This document shows positions 1 through 8,705 of a stretch of 33,079 nucleotides of DNA, piece after piece. Source of the stretch: Oceanospirillales bacterium (GTDB lineage Bacteria > Pseudomonadota > Gammaproteobacteria > Xanthomonadales > SZUA-36); assembly GCA_003233115.1 (NCBI GenBank), contig QIKV01000116.1, positions 1-33,079 on the forward strand, written 5' to 3'. The position numbers and the translations under genes were made by a program. The notes below the pieces were generated by a model. It was not told the origin of the DNA. It ran no database searches and was given only the letters and a program-made list of their open reading frames with translations. The first letter of the stretch is position 1. Each line of letters starts with the position of its first letter.

Positions 1-186
1 ACACTGAAAATCATAGACGATGCCATCCAGATGCACGGTGGTGCCGGCTTGTCACAGGATTTCCCACTGGCGGAAATGTACATGAACGCCCGCACCCTGC
101 GCCTCGCCGACGGCCCGGATGAAGTCCACCGCATGGTGGTTGCAAGAGCCGAGCTGAAACCCTGGACAAAGAGGGCTCCGCAGTGA
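1..186 (+). CDS. Acyl-CoA dehydrogenase, ACAD10/11 type (C-terminal fragment)
   Basis: This is the last 61 codons of a gene that begins outside the window, read in frame 1 and ending at TGA 184-186. The fragment contains QMHGGAG followed by QDFPLAEMY and the signature [10 protein letters not shown]. This is the C-terminal FAD-binding part of acyl-CoA dehydrogenases resembling mammalian ACAD10 and ACAD11 and bacterial LvaC-like enzymes. Family members oxidise or otherwise process the alpha-beta carbons of acyl-CoA using FAD. The catalytic part lies outside the window, so substrate and activity cannot be judged. The stop overlaps the GTG start of the following SDR gene by four bases (GTGA), which suggests translational coupling in one operon. 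An APH-fold kinase gene at 2461-3510 matches the other half of the ACAD10/11 domain pairing. Confidence 0.86.
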   Translation, partial: TLKIIDDAIQMHGGAGLSQDFPLAEMYMNARTLRLADGPDEVHRMVVARAELKPWTKRAPQ

Positions 187-1010
187 GCACCATCAGCGAA
201 TACACCGCCTCTATTTTTAGCCTTGAAGGCAAAACTGCCCTGGTCACGGGTGGTGCCACGGGCATCGGTTACATGATTGCCCATGCATTGGTTTCGGCCG
301 GTGCCAAGGTCTATATCGCCTCCAGGAAGTTTGCAGCCTGCCAGCAAGCCGCTGACAATCTCGCAGATTTGCCTGGCAGTTGTATACCCTTCGGTGCTGA
401 CCTGTCATCCGAAACCGGCGTGGTTTCACTGGCAGAATTCATTGCTGCCAACGAACCGGCCCTGCATATCCTGGTGAACAATTCAGGTCGAAGCTGGGGG
501 GCGGCTTTCGCACAATTTCCGTGGCAGGCGTGGGAAGATATCATGACCCTGAACGTTACCGCACCTTTTACGCTAATTCGTGAATTGACTTCTTTGCTGG
601 CCGCCTCAGGCACGGCCAACGACCCCTCCCGGGTTATCAACATCGGCTCTATAATGGGTATGGAGCCACACGGCTTCCCGGCCTATTCCTACTCGGCAAG
701 CAAAGCTGCCATCCACCATATCACACGTTTTTTGAGCAATGAACTGGCCGCTAAGCACATAACCGTGAACGCCATCGCTCCAGGGCCATTCCCCAGTGGC
801 ATGACAGAATTTTTTATCCAGGATGAGAAACTCACATCTGCTGTAACGCAAGGGGTGCCGCTCGGGAGGCTGGGCCGGCCGGAAGATTTTGCCGGTTTGA
901 TCCTGTGCCTGTGCGGTATCAGCGGCGCCTATATTTCAGGTGCTATTATCCCCCTGGACGGCGGCATGAACTCTGCCCGGACCCTCGGGCTTGAACAGGG
1001 AATCGAATAG
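183..1010 (+). CDS. SDR family NAD(P)-dependent oxidoreductase
   Basis: This 275-residue protein has a classical short-chain dehydrogenase/reductase fold. The dinucleotide-binding glycine motif TGGATGIG is at residues 22-29, NNSG at 99-102, catalytic Ser at 156, and the YxxxK pair is Tyr170/Lys174. The C-terminal PLDGG is typical. Arg48 just after the second beta strand hints at NADP(H), but this is inference. The family interconverts hydroxyl and keto groups. In this cluster it may act on a 3-hydroxyacyl-CoA or similar intermediate. Translation starts at GTG 183, overlapping the upstream acyl-CoA dehydrogenase stop. The stop TAG is directly followed by the ATG of the MaoC gene, so the four + strand genes look like one transcript. 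The exact substrate is unknown. Confidence 0.93.
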   Translation: MSTISEYTASIFSLEGKTALVTGGATGIGYMIAHALVSAGAKVYIASRKFAACQQAADNLADLPGSCIPFGADLSSETGVVSLAEFIAANEPALHILVNNSGRSWGAAFAQFPWQAWEDIMTLNVTAPFTLIRELTSLLAASGTANDPSRVINIGSIMGMEPHGFPAYSYSASKAAIHHITRFLSNELAAKHITVNAIAPGPFPSGMTEFFIQDEKLTSAVTQGVPLGRLGRPEDFAGLILCLCGISGAYISGAIIPLDGGMNSARTLGLEQGIE

Positions 1011-1481
1011 ATGATCAAAGGCAATATTTCCGTTGAGGAATTCAAGAACTCTGCCGGTACCGAACTGGGACCTTCGGACTGGTTGTTGATTGACCAGGCA
1101 CGCATTGACCGCTTTGCGGATGCGACCAACGACCACCAGTTCATCCACGTTGATGCCGAAAAAGCTGCTGCTACACAATTTGGCTCCACCATTGCACATG
1201 GTTTCCTGAGCCTGTCATTGGTCTCGTACCTGGTGGGACAGATCATGCTTAAGCCCAAAGGTACTGTCATGGGTATCAATTACGGCTCGGACAAGGTGCG
1301 GTTTTTGCAACCGGTCAAGGTCAACAGCCGGGTACGTGCCCGCGCCAGGGTCGAGCGGGTCAGTGCACGGCCTGGCGGTCAGTTCCTGATCAAATCCATG
1401 GTGACCATAGAAATCGAAAATGAGGAACGTCCTGCATTGATTGCTGAGATCCTGTCCCTCTATGTCATCAAGGATATTTAG
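1011..1481 (+). CDS. MaoC family dehydratase
   Basis: This 156-residue single hot-dog domain has the R-hydratase motif. FADATNDHQFIH at residues 35-46 supplies the catalytic Asp41 and His46, and AHG at 62-64 follows the active-site loop. Family members hydrate trans-2-enoyl-CoA to (R)-3-hydroxyacyl-CoA or run the reverse reaction in the cytoplasm. The gene starts at the base after the SDR stop codon and ends nine bases before the quinone oxidoreductase start, so it sits mid-operon. With the adjacent SDR it could form a hydration and oxidation pair acting on the product of the acyl-CoA dehydrogenase. Its length is normal for the single-domain members. I see no defects. Confidence 0.92.
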   Translation: MIKGNISVEEFKNSAGTELGPSDWLLIDQARIDRFADATNDHQFIHVDAEKAAATQFGSTIAHGFLSLSLVSYLVGQIMLKPKGTVMGINYGSDKVRFLQPVKVNSRVRARARVERVSARPGGQFLIKSMVTIEIENEERPALIAEILSLYVIKDI

Positions 1482-1490
1482 CTACACGCC

Positions 1491-2468
1491 ATGCGTGCGC
1501 TCGTCTGTAAGGAGATTGGGTCCACCGATAAGTTGGTTATTGAGCAGCGGCCCGAGCCACGCGCCGGCCCCGGCGAAGTACTCGTGGAGGTACATGCCGC
1601 CGGGATCAATTTTCCCGATATTCTCGTTATAAAAGGCTTGTACCAGGTCAAAATCGAACCGCCTTTTATACCTGGCAATGAAGCTGCGGGCGTTGTCCAG
1701 GCTGTCGGAGAAGGCGTTAGCGACTACCAGCCCGGTGATCGCGTCATGATCATGCCCGGGGGGGCAGCATTCGCAGAGATGTGTGCGGTACCGGTTAAGC
1801 GGGTTATCCCGATACCCGCCGAGCTGGATTTTGAACAGGCAGCCGGTTTTGCCATTACCTATGGCACCAGTTACCACGCGCTCAAGCAGGCTGCAAACGT
1901 GCAGGCAGGTGAAACCGTGCTGGTGCTGGGTGCTGCCGGTGGCGTAGGCATCACCGCCGTCGAGTGTGCCACTGCGATGGGTGCCCGGGTGATTGCTGCT
2001 GCCAGCAGCGATAAAAAACTGGCGTTCGCCCGCTCTGCCGGTGCCGATGAAACCATCAACTACACCACAGAGTCTTTGAAAGACTGCTGCAAGACGTTGA
2101 CCAACGGCACGGGCGTGGACGTGGTTTATGACCCGGTCGGTGGTGAATTGGCCCAGCAGGCCCTGCGTGCACTGGCCTGGCATGGACGTTACCTTGTTAT
2201 CGGCTTTGCCAGCGGCACCATCCCCGACTTCCCAGCCAATATCGCCCTGTTAAAGGAAGCCAGCATTGTGGGAGTCTGGTGGGGTACATGGCTGATAAAC
2301 CATCCACAGGAATCCGAGCAAAATATGCGGGAACTGTTCGCCATGGTGGCCAAAGGAGAGCTAAAGCCCCGTGTTACCGAATCCTGGCCGCTGGAAAGCT
2401 ACGCCGAAGCCTTCAACAGCCTCACCAACCGCACTGCGTGCGGAAAAGTCATCCTGAACTTCAGGTAA
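1491..2468 (+). CDS. NADPH:quinone oxidoreductase family protein (zinc-independent MDR)
   Basis: This 325-residue medium-chain dehydrogenase/reductase has an N-terminal GroES-like domain with PGEVLVEVHAAGINFPD near residues 27-43. Its Rossmann domain carries LGAAGGVG at 147-154. The structural and catalytic zinc-site cysteines of alcohol dehydrogenases are absent, which places it among quinone oxidoreductases and enoyl reductases using NADPH. In acyl-CoA clusters such proteins may reduce enoyl or quinone-like intermediates, but the substrate cannot be read from the sequence. It is the last gene of the + strand operon. Its stop region overlaps the 3-prime end of the converging kinase gene by eight bases, so there is no room for a terminator between them. 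Confidence 0.92.
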   Translation: MRALVCKEIGSTDKLVIEQRPEPRAGPGEVLVEVHAAGINFPDILVIKGLYQVKIEPPFIPGNEAAGVVQAVGEGVSDYQPGDRVMIMPGGAAFAEMCAVPVKRVIPIPAELDFEQAAGFAITYGTSYHALKQAANVQAGETVLVLGAAGGVGITAVECATAMGARVIAAASSDKKLAFARSAGADETINYTTESLKDCCKTLTNGTGVDVVYDPVGGELAQQALRALAWHGRYLVIGFASGTIPDFPANIALLKEASIVGVWWGTWLINHPQESEQNMRELFAMVAKGELKPRVTESWPLESYAEAFNSLTNRTACGKVILNFR

Positions 2469-3510
2469 TCAGCCCACGACAATGATTGCCTAAGGCCTGC
2501 ACCAGCGGGCCAAATTTCCCAAAGCGTTTATCCTGAGTCATACCATGATAATAACGATAGTAAATCTGCTGTAATATCACTGTATTACGAAATAAACCAA
2601 ATGTAGAATAGAAGATAAAATCTGACACATCCAGTGCGGTTCTTGCGGCATACAACGCCAGGATTTCATGGCGGCTGAGCATCCCGGGGGCACTGGATGG
2701 CTGCATCATAAGCGCCTGCAGATAAGCAGGATCACCCGGCTCTACCCAATAGGCCAGCGCATTGCCAAGATCCATTAAAGGATTACCCAGCGCACAGATT
2801 TCCCAGTCCAGCAGGGCAATCACCCTGAACGGATCATCGTTGTCCAGGATGATATTATCCAGACGGTAATCACCATGCAATATCGCAGCGGCGGGCTCGC
2901 TTTGCGGCAGGTTTTGCACTAACCAGCCCTGGACATCTTCAAATGTCTCGCCATCTGCTGTCGCCGCGGCCTGCATACGCCCGTTCCAACCCTCGACCTG
3001 CCGGCGCGCGTAGCCTTGCGGGCGACCGAAATCTTCCAGCCCTGCAGCCCTGTAGTCTACCTGGTGCAGTTCGATCAGCCTGGACCAGAACGCAACGCAA
3101 AACCTGCGGGTGTCCCGCTCGCTAAACTTCCATGCCGCCGGCAGTGATCGCCCCGCGGCCACCTGCCCTTCTACCCGGCGCATGACATAAAATTCGGCCC
3201 CGATGATGCTTTCATCATCACTGTAGGCCAGCACTTCGGGTACCGTGCCAAATACCGGCTTCAGCGCCTTCATGATGCGGTATTCACGACTCATGCTGTG
3301 GGCGGATTTCACTTTGCTGCCAAATGGCGGACGCCGGACAACCAGGTCGGCATTGGCGTAACGCAGGCAGTAGGTCAGGTTTGAATTGCCGGCCGGATAC
3401 TGGCTGATTTCGGGCTGGCCGACCAGGCCGGGAATGATTTCCTGCAGATAGGTATCAAGCGATACCCAGTCGAGTTCTTCGCCTGCACGTACGGGTCTGG
3501 TACGACTCAT
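2461..3510 (-). CDS. APH-fold phosphotransferase, ACAD10/11 kinase-domain / LvaA-like
   Basis: This 349-residue protein belongs to the aminoglycoside phosphotransferase (APH/choline kinase) superfamily. The Brenner motif HGDYRLDN is at residues 212-219, giving catalytic Asp214 and metal-binding Asn219. The second metal aspartate is in LLDWE at Asp235, followed by GNPLMDLG. VVRRPP near 57-62 lies where the nucleotide-binding beta strand sits in this subfamily. Homologues form the N-terminal domain of ACAD10/ACAD11. The related Pseudomonas LvaA phosphorylates 4-hydroxyvaleryl-CoA. Here the kinase is a separate gene facing the acyl-CoA dehydrogenase operon, so a hydroxyacyl-CoA kinase role is likely but inferred. 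The gene overlaps the quinone oxidoreductase tail by eight bases. Antibiotic resistance is much less likely given the subfamily and context. Confidence 0.92.
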   Translation of the reverse strand: MSRTRPVRAGEELDWVSLDTYLQEIIPGLVGQPEISQYPAGNSNLTYCLRYANADLVVRRPPFGSKVKSAHSMSREYRIMKALKPVFGTVPEVLAYSDDESIIGAEFYVMRRVEGQVAAGRSLPAAWKFSERDTRRFCVAFWSRLIELHQVDYRAAGLEDFGRPQGYARRQVEGWNGRMQAAATADGETFEDVQGWLVQNLPQSEPAAAILHGDYRLDNIILDNDDPFRVIALLDWEICALGNPLMDLGNALAYWVEPGDPAYLQALMMQPSSAPGMLSRHEILALYAARTALDVSDFIFYSTFGLFRNTVILQQIYYRYYHGMTQDKRFGKFGPLVQALGNHCRGLIT

Positions 3511-3679
3511 TCAGACCGGTCCGGCACAGTCTGGAAGCACTACGGCAACAGCCGCAAGGTGTATGGATTTAAGCATGATGGAATCCCCGGCACACGCATT
3601 CTTCGGGGCTACTTTATCACCTCTGCCAACTGATTACACAGGGCGACGCAACCATTGGCCGTGATTACAAAACAAATTA

Positions 3680-3689
3680 AGTGTACACT
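3680..3689. promoter_or_regulatory. Perfect palindrome, possible operator ahead of the TonB receptor
   Basis: AGTGTACACT is a perfect 10-base palindrome, 62 bases before the TonB-dependent receptor start, within the 241-base gap between the divergent kinase and receptor genes. The surrounding DNA is AT-rich, as in promoters. Placement and symmetry fit a dimeric regulator site. No regulator gene lies beside it, so its function is inferred only. I could not assign a convincing -35/-10 pair. Confidence 0.25.
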
Positions 3690-3751
3690 CGCGTCCATGT
3701 TAAAAAAATGTTAGGTGTTTTAAATTCTGCAGTTTATAAGGGAGTAATAAT

Positions 3752-6091
3752 ATGAAAGACATTTTCCGCATGTCCAGTCTGGCTTTGTCCCTTCTTCTGG
3801 TGACTTCTTTTCCTGTCACTACAGTGGCGCAGGAATCGGATTTTATTCTTGAAGAAGTTATTGTTACCGCGCAGAAGCGCGAACAATCCCTTCAGGAGGT
3901 GCCCGTCGCCGTTACCGCGCTGTCCGCCAAGGATATATCCAACGCTGAGATTCGTGATATTCGCAGCCTGCAGTTACTCTCACCCAGCATCAACGTGACC
4001 CAGGCGGCGGCGGCCTACCAGACCACGATTAGCATTCGCGGTATTGGCACTTCCGGTTTTAACCCCGGACTGGAGCCTTCGGTGGGTGTATTTGTAGATG
4101 GTGTTTACCGTAGCAGAACCGGTTCCTCCATCGGCGACTTCCTTGATCTGGAACGGGTTGAAATACTGCGCGGCCCGCAAAGCACCTTGTATGGCAAGAA
4201 CTCCTCTGCAGGCGTTATCGGCTACTACACCAAAAAGCCGGAATATCAATTCAGCAGTCAGGTTCAGCTCAATCTGGGTAACTATAACCAGCGGATCGCT
4301 GCTGCCAGAATCACCGGACCACTTATCGAAGATACGCTGGCCTTTAGCCTGTCAGCCAACTACAACAAGCGCGATGGCTTCATCAAGAACCCGGCACAGG
4401 GCATCAAAGTCAATGACCGTGACCGCTGGGCGGTGCGTGCTCAACTGTTATGGGATCCCAGCGAAGCCGTCCAGGTACGGTTCATAGCCGATGTCTCCAG
4501 GCAGCGGGAACTGTGCTGTGCTGCACCTATATACATCAATGGTCCGACCACACCGGTTATCGCTGCCCTGGGTGGTACCATTATCAGCCCGGCTGACCCG
4601 TATAACCGTGTGGTCAATTTCGACGGCAAGATGAATTCAAACATGGATGACGGTGGCGCCTCCATGCAAATCGACTGGGCAATCAATGATGGCGTTCGGT
4701 TCACTTCCATCACCGGCTACCGTGATTTTGAATCAGATACCGATTTTGATGCTGATTTCACTGATGTTGAACTGGTGCGGGCACAAGGCAACCTGACCCA
4801 GATCAAAGCCTTCACCCAGGAGTTCCGCTTTGCTTCCACCGGCGACAACCGTGTTGACTGGCAGGGTGGCGCATTTTTCTACAAGCAGGATCTGCACGTG
4901 GAAGGCAAAGTCCACTACGGCAACTTCATCAGGCCATATTTCGATGCCCTGACCGGCGGTGCCATCTCGGGTATTGAGGGCCTGCTGGGATTTCCACCCG
5001 GTACATTTTTTGCCCCCGGAACCGGCATGGTCTCTGAAATATTTGACTCTAACAGCAATAGCTGGGCGTTATTCGGCCAGACTGACATTCACCTGACTGA
5101 TGCCTGGACTTTAACGGTTGGTCTGCGCTACACCGACGAGAGAAAGACCGGCAAGGGCCGATTTTTTGTGGTCGATCCGTGGGCGGCATTACCGCTTGGT
5201 GCAATTCTGCCGCCGCCACTTGCACAGGCGCTTGCACCCACGCAAATTTTCCCGCCGGCGACTGATTATGACAAGAGACGCAGCGAAGCACAGTGGTCAG
5301 GAAACCTGATTCTTGCATGGAGTATCAATGACGCTCTGAACACCTATGCATCTTACAGTCGCGGTTACAAGGCCGGTGGTTTTAACCTGGATCGCTCTGC
5401 AGGTTTTGCCAATCCGAGCTATACCTTCGAACCGGAATTCATTGACAACTATGAACTTGGATTGAAATCCCGTTTTTGGGAAGACCGTGCGCAATTGAAC
5501 ATCGCGGTGTTCTATCAAAAAGTGAAGGATTTCCAGACCACCCTGTTTGACGGCATCAAGTTCAACCTGGCCAATGCCGGCGATATGGATATTTACGGTG
5601 TTGAACTCGAATCACAAACCCAACTGAGCGAAAACCTTCACTGGACCTTCGCCGTTACCTATCTGGATGCAACCTATGCGAGCTACCCGGATGCACCCTG
5701 CCCGATATTCATTCAGGCGCTGTCATGCGACCTCACCGGTGCCCGCAAGGATGACGCGCCAAAATGGACTGGCACCACCAACCTGACCTGGGACAAGCCC
5801 ATCAGCAATAATCTGGCATTGTTCATACGCGGTGGGATTTATTATCGGGGTGAACGCTTCACTGCAGGCGATAATGACCCCAATTCCCTGATCGGTGGCA
5901 CCACCCTGGTGAACGCCAGCATCGGTATCCATAACATTGATCAGACCTGGGATGTACGCATCTGGGGGCGCAACCTTACGGATGAGAAATACCCACAGAT
6001 CATGTTTGATACCGTGGTTCAGGCAGGTAGCTACAGTGGTTACCCCAATGATCCGAAGACCTATGGCGTAACCGCCAGGTTCTGGTTCTGA
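3752..6091 (+). CDS. TonB-dependent outer membrane receptor
   Basis: This 779-residue protein has a signal peptide (about residues 1-27) and a TonB-box region EEVIVTAQKREQ beginning at residue 34. The plug domain includes RGIG, VFVDGVYR and ERVEILRGPQSTLYGKN, and a long beta barrel ends in aromatic RFWF. This is the type common in marine gammaproteobacteria and sphingomonads, where such receptors import large or scarce nutrients using the TonB-ExbB-ExbD system. The substrate cannot be assigned. Siderophores, terpenoid or sterol-like compounds and glycans are all possible. AAGGGAG at 3738-3744, seven bases before ATG, decides the start. It is monocistronic, with its own AT-rich upstream region and a strong hairpin terminator directly downstream. 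Length is normal and both domains are complete. Confidence 0.95.
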   Translation: MKDIFRMSSLALSLLLVTSFPVTTVAQESDFILEEVIVTAQKREQSLQEVPVAVTALSAKDISNAEIRDIRSLQLLSPSINVTQAAAAYQTTISIRGIGTSGFNPGLEPSVGVFVDGVYRSRTGSSIGDFLDLERVEILRGPQSTLYGKNSSAGVIGYYTKKPEYQFSSQVQLNLGNYNQRIAAARITGPLIEDTLAFSLSANYNKRDGFIKNPAQGIKVNDRDRWAVRAQLLWDPSEAVQVRFIADVSRQRELCCAAPIYINGPTTPVIAALGGTIISPADPYNRVVNFDGKMNSNMDDGGASMQIDWAINDGVRFTSITGYRDFESDTDFDADFTDVELVRAQGNLTQIKAFTQEFRFASTGDNRVDWQGGAFFYKQDLHVEGKVHYGNFIRPYFDALTGGAISGIEGLLGFPPGTFFAPGTGMVSEIFDSNSNSWALFGQTDIHLTDAWTLTVGLRYTDERKTGKGRFFVVDPWAALPLGAILPPPLAQALAPTQIFPPATDYDKRRSEAQWSGNLILAWSINDALNTYASYSRGYKAGGFNLDRSAGFANPSYTFEPEFIDNYELGLKSRFWEDRAQLNIAVFYQKVKDFQTTLFDGIKFNLANAGDMDIYGVELESQTQLSENLHWTFAVTYLDATYASYPDAPCPIFIQALSCDLTGARKDDAPKWTGTTNLTWDKPISNNLALFIRGGIYYRGERFTAGDNDPNSLIGGTTLVNASIGIHNIDQTWDVRIWGRNLTDEKYPQIMFDTVVQAGSYSGYPNDPKTYGVTARFWF

Positions 6092-6129
6092 TGATCTGAC
6101 GCTGATCCGGGCTCGCCCGGGTCGCCCAT

Positions 6130-6158
6130 AAAAACGGCCGGCAATGCTGGCCGTTTTT
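6130..6158. terminator. Bidirectional intrinsic terminator
   Basis: Inverted repeat AAAAACGGCC / GGCCGTTTTT flanks a short loop. The stem has a U tract on both strands. It lies between the receptor gene and the converging FadL-like gene, and its right edge touches the stop codon of the latter. It should terminate transcription from both sides. Confidence 0.88.
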
Positions 6159-7537
6159 TAGTCCCCCCAGCTATAACTGACCTGGAAATCAAACTCATCA
6201 TTGGTCAACAGGACCAATTGCATGGGATCCAACTGGTTAAAGTCCTCAATGGACTCTTCCTCGGCATACGCGAAGGAAAAGCTTAGGTCATGGCCGTTGT
6301 TCAGCTTGCGGGTAAACCCGGCCGTGTAATGCGCTTCGGTCAGGCCAATCAGCATGGCATTTAAAAAGTTCTCAGGGTTGGGTGTGGGTTGATTGCTGAT
6401 ACTCATACCAGCGCGTATGACCCACTTGTCGTTCACATCCCAACTCGCACCAAAGTTATAGACGGGAACATCTTTCCAGGCAAAACCAGGCCCGTTGGTT
6501 CCTCCCAAACAACGGCTCAAATCACTACCGCCCCGACCGCTGGCAGGGCAATCGTAAATATTCGTAAAGGAATTCCCGAACGCATCGATCTTGGAGTAGA
6601 AAATACGCTGAGCGTCAATACTGAATGAAAACCTGTCGATTGGATGCCAGGTGACCCCCATCCTGAGCCATGATGGAATGTCGAGACTACCACCGCCAGC
6701 CAGCAGGTCCGCATACTTGTCTGATGACCCCATTCTGATTTCTGACTGATACATAATACCAAAGCTGAAATGCTCGCCAAACAAGTGGTGCAAGCCCACT
6801 TTCAGGCCTGCACCGTAATTAACGTCACGGCCATTGCCGCTTAACCTGGTGGGCGACTCTGTGCCACCGCTGGCAGCAAATGTCTCCGTATACTTAGCCA
6901 GACCACCCGCACCCTTAACCTTCAGACTTTGTGCAGCCAGCACGGCGGAAACTCCGAAAGCAGTATTTTTTCCCCACTTTTTCGCCCAGGTAATATCTAT
7001 GTATGCCTGTGACAAATCCAGTGAAACTGTACCATCACCATAGATTCCGGGTAACGTCACGATACCTTGCGGGCCATCACCATCCGGGTCAAAAGTCGCC
7101 GCTCCTCCCTTGAGCGCTGTACCGATGCCACTACGCATATAGAAAGCCCAGGCAAAGACCGAGCCATTCTCAAGCTCACGGGTACGTGCCACCTCGGGAA
7201 GGAAATACACATTTTTGTCACTGTCGATATCCACGACATCAAAGGTGAATGTGTCATTTTCGCCCTTGCTGCCTTCAAGGAAGGTGGTGAAGTTACGGCG
7301 TGGTAGAAACGTGGATAAACCCACATACATTTTGTTGCCAAGGAAAGCCGCTACAGCGGGATTATTAACAATCGATATGGCATCCTCCGGCATCGCCATT
7401 CCGGCCCCCGCCATGGCCTTACTCTTTGCACCTGTACCGTATGGGAAGTAACCATCACCAGCAACGCCGGCCTGGCTGGCCAGCAAACCACCAAACAACA
7501 ACAAAACGCCCGCTGGGCGCTTAAAAAATCGCTTCAT
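6158..7537 (-). CDS. OMPP1/FadL/TodX family outer membrane transport protein
   Basis: The 459-residue protein has a signal peptide ending near residue 26 (GVA before GDGYFPYGTG). The mature N-terminus carries GAKSKAMAGAGMAMPEDA and NNPA, the hatch-region signature of FadL-type porins. The rest is a beta barrel. These proteins let long-chain fatty acids or hydrocarbons such as toluene cross the outer membrane. I chose ATG 7537, because GGAGGA at 7542-7547 on the minus strand sits at ideal spacing. An in-frame extension to 7582 adds 15 residues before the signal peptide and is unlikely. The gene follows the RND adaptor by 112 bases and may share its transcript. The many acyl-CoA genes nearby fit a role in lipid uptake. 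Confidence 0.92.
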   Translation of the reverse strand: MKRFFKRPAGVLLLFGGLLASQAGVAGDGYFPYGTGAKSKAMAGAGMAMPEDAISIVNNPAVAAFLGNKMYVGLSTFLPRRNFTTFLEGSKGENDTFTFDVVDIDSDKNVYFLPEVARTRELENGSVFAWAFYMRSGIGTALKGGAATFDPDGDGPQGIVTLPGIYGDGTVSLDLSQAYIDITWAKKWGKNTAFGVSAVLAAQSLKVKGAGGLAKYTETFAASGGTESPTRLSGNGRDVNYGAGLKVGLHHLFGEHFSFGIMYQSEIRMGSSDKYADLLAGGGSLDIPSWLRMGVTWHPIDRFSFSIDAQRIFYSKIDAFGNSFTNIYDCPASGRGGSDLSRCLGGTNGPGFAWKDVPVYNFGASWDVNDKWVIRAGMSISNQPTPNPENFLNAMLIGLTEAHYTAGFTRKLNNGHDLSFSFAYAEEESIEDFNQLDPMQLVLLTNDEFDFQVSYSWGD

Positions 7538-7649
7538 ACTATCCTCCGAAATGATGCGCCACATTTTTGCGCAGTATAACAATCACGATGAACAAGCTTG
7601 CTCCCCGACCTGAGCCACTACGCAGGAGGGCCAGTTCCTCTGGTCGCGA

Positions 7650-8705
7650 TCACGGTACCGGTAAAACCATATCACCTTCATCCAGCCCTGACAGTATTTC
7701 AATCTGCCCGTCATCCACCACCTGGCCAATGCGTACAAACCGGCGATTGACGTGTCTGCCCTGAGCGACCCAGACGAGGTGCAACTGACCCACCTGCGCA
7801 ACCCTGTCGGCTGGTATCAATAGTTGTCTTTCACTCCCGGATGGAACCAGTAAACGCGCATACATGCCCGGCAACATGTCTTTATCGAAAGCTACTCCAG
7901 CCTTGACCAGGAAGCTGCGTGAGCCCGGGTCCGCAGCCGGTACGCGTTCTTCGATAACGGCATCGACAGTCTTGTTCAGTGAAGGAATCTCCACTTGCAA
8001 TGGCTGGCCTGCTTCCAGGCCAAGCGCCAGGTGCTCCCGTACCTGCGCCTCCACACGCAAATTGAGCGGATTATACAGGGCCAGTAGTTTGACACCCGGT
8101 TGAGCCGTATCACCCGGTTCAGCGAAGCGGTCCACAATACGGCCGTCAAAAGGTGCCACGATCTCGGTATAGGTGAGCGCTGTCCTGGCTTCTTCCAGGG
8201 CTTGTCTGGCTCCCGCCAGGTCTGCTACCAGCGCCGTATGATTGGCCACGGCCTTATCCAGATCCGAGGTTGACACCACACCACCCGCCTGCAATTTCCG
8301 TACCCGGTCAAGGGATTGTTTCGCTTCTACCAGCCTGGCGGAGGTTGCCCTCACGTAAGCTTCTGCCTGCTGTACCTGCGCCCTGATATCCGAATTCTCC
8401 AACTCCAGCAGCAGGTCTCCACGGCTGACGGTGTCGCCCGCACGAACGTTTACCGCAGTAATCCGCGCCATTAACCGGGACGAAATAAGCGTAGCCTGGG
8501 TCGCCTCTACTGAAGCGGGGACTTTCTCGATGACGGCAATATATTCGGCCGTCACCGGGACTGCCTGATCCAGGCTGACTATCTCGGGCAGGTTGGTAGC
8601 CGGCGGAATTTTTTCGCTGAATAGTCCCGCCATCCAGGCAATTGCCAGCAGCAGGGCCGCAATGGCCACCAGCGGTAATACAAACTTCTTCATCGACTTT
8701 TTCAT
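7650..8705 (-). CDS. RND efflux periplasmic adaptor (membrane fusion protein)
   Basis: This 351-residue HlyD/AcrA-type adaptor has one N-terminal membrane anchor (about residues 8-28) with no lipobox. Lipoyl half-motifs lie near 77-104 and 180-210 around a helical hairpin (about 105-178), followed by beta-barrel and membrane-proximal domains. The motif YTEIVAPFDGRI is classical. It links the inner-membrane pump to an outer-membrane channel. The start ATG 8705 overlaps the permease stop (ATGA at 8702-8705), showing coupling. A second ATG four codons in is possible. The order, with permease before adaptor, is less common than the reverse. No TolC-like channel gene lies in the window, so the pump must borrow one from elsewhere. 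Confidence 0.93.
   Translation of the reverse strand: MKKSMKKFVLPLVAIAALLLAIAWMAGLFSEKIPPATNLPEIVSLDQAVPVTAEYIAVIEKVPASVEATQATLISSRLMARITAVNVRAGDTVSRGDLLLELENSDIRAQVQQAEAYVRATSARLVEAKQSLDRVRKLQAGGVVSTSDLDKAVANHTALVADLAGARQALEEARTALTYTEIVAPFDGRIVDRFAEPGDTAQPGVKLLALYNPLNLRVEAQVREHLALGLEAGQPLQVEIPSLNKTVDAVIEERVPAADPGSRSFLVKAGVAFDKDMLPGMYARLLVPSGSERQLLIPADRVAQVGQLHLVWVAQGRHVNRRFVRIGQVVDDGQIEILSGLDEGDMVLPVP

Noticed and set aside
1482-2183. 233-codon open frame on the - strand opposite the quinone oxidoreductase
   Set aside because: No motif or ribosome site, and the + strand gene is complete and well matched to its family.
2461-3510. Reading the APH-fold gene as aminoglycoside resistance
   Set aside because: Sequence matches the ACAD10/11-LvaA subfamily and lies in an acyl-CoA gene cluster.
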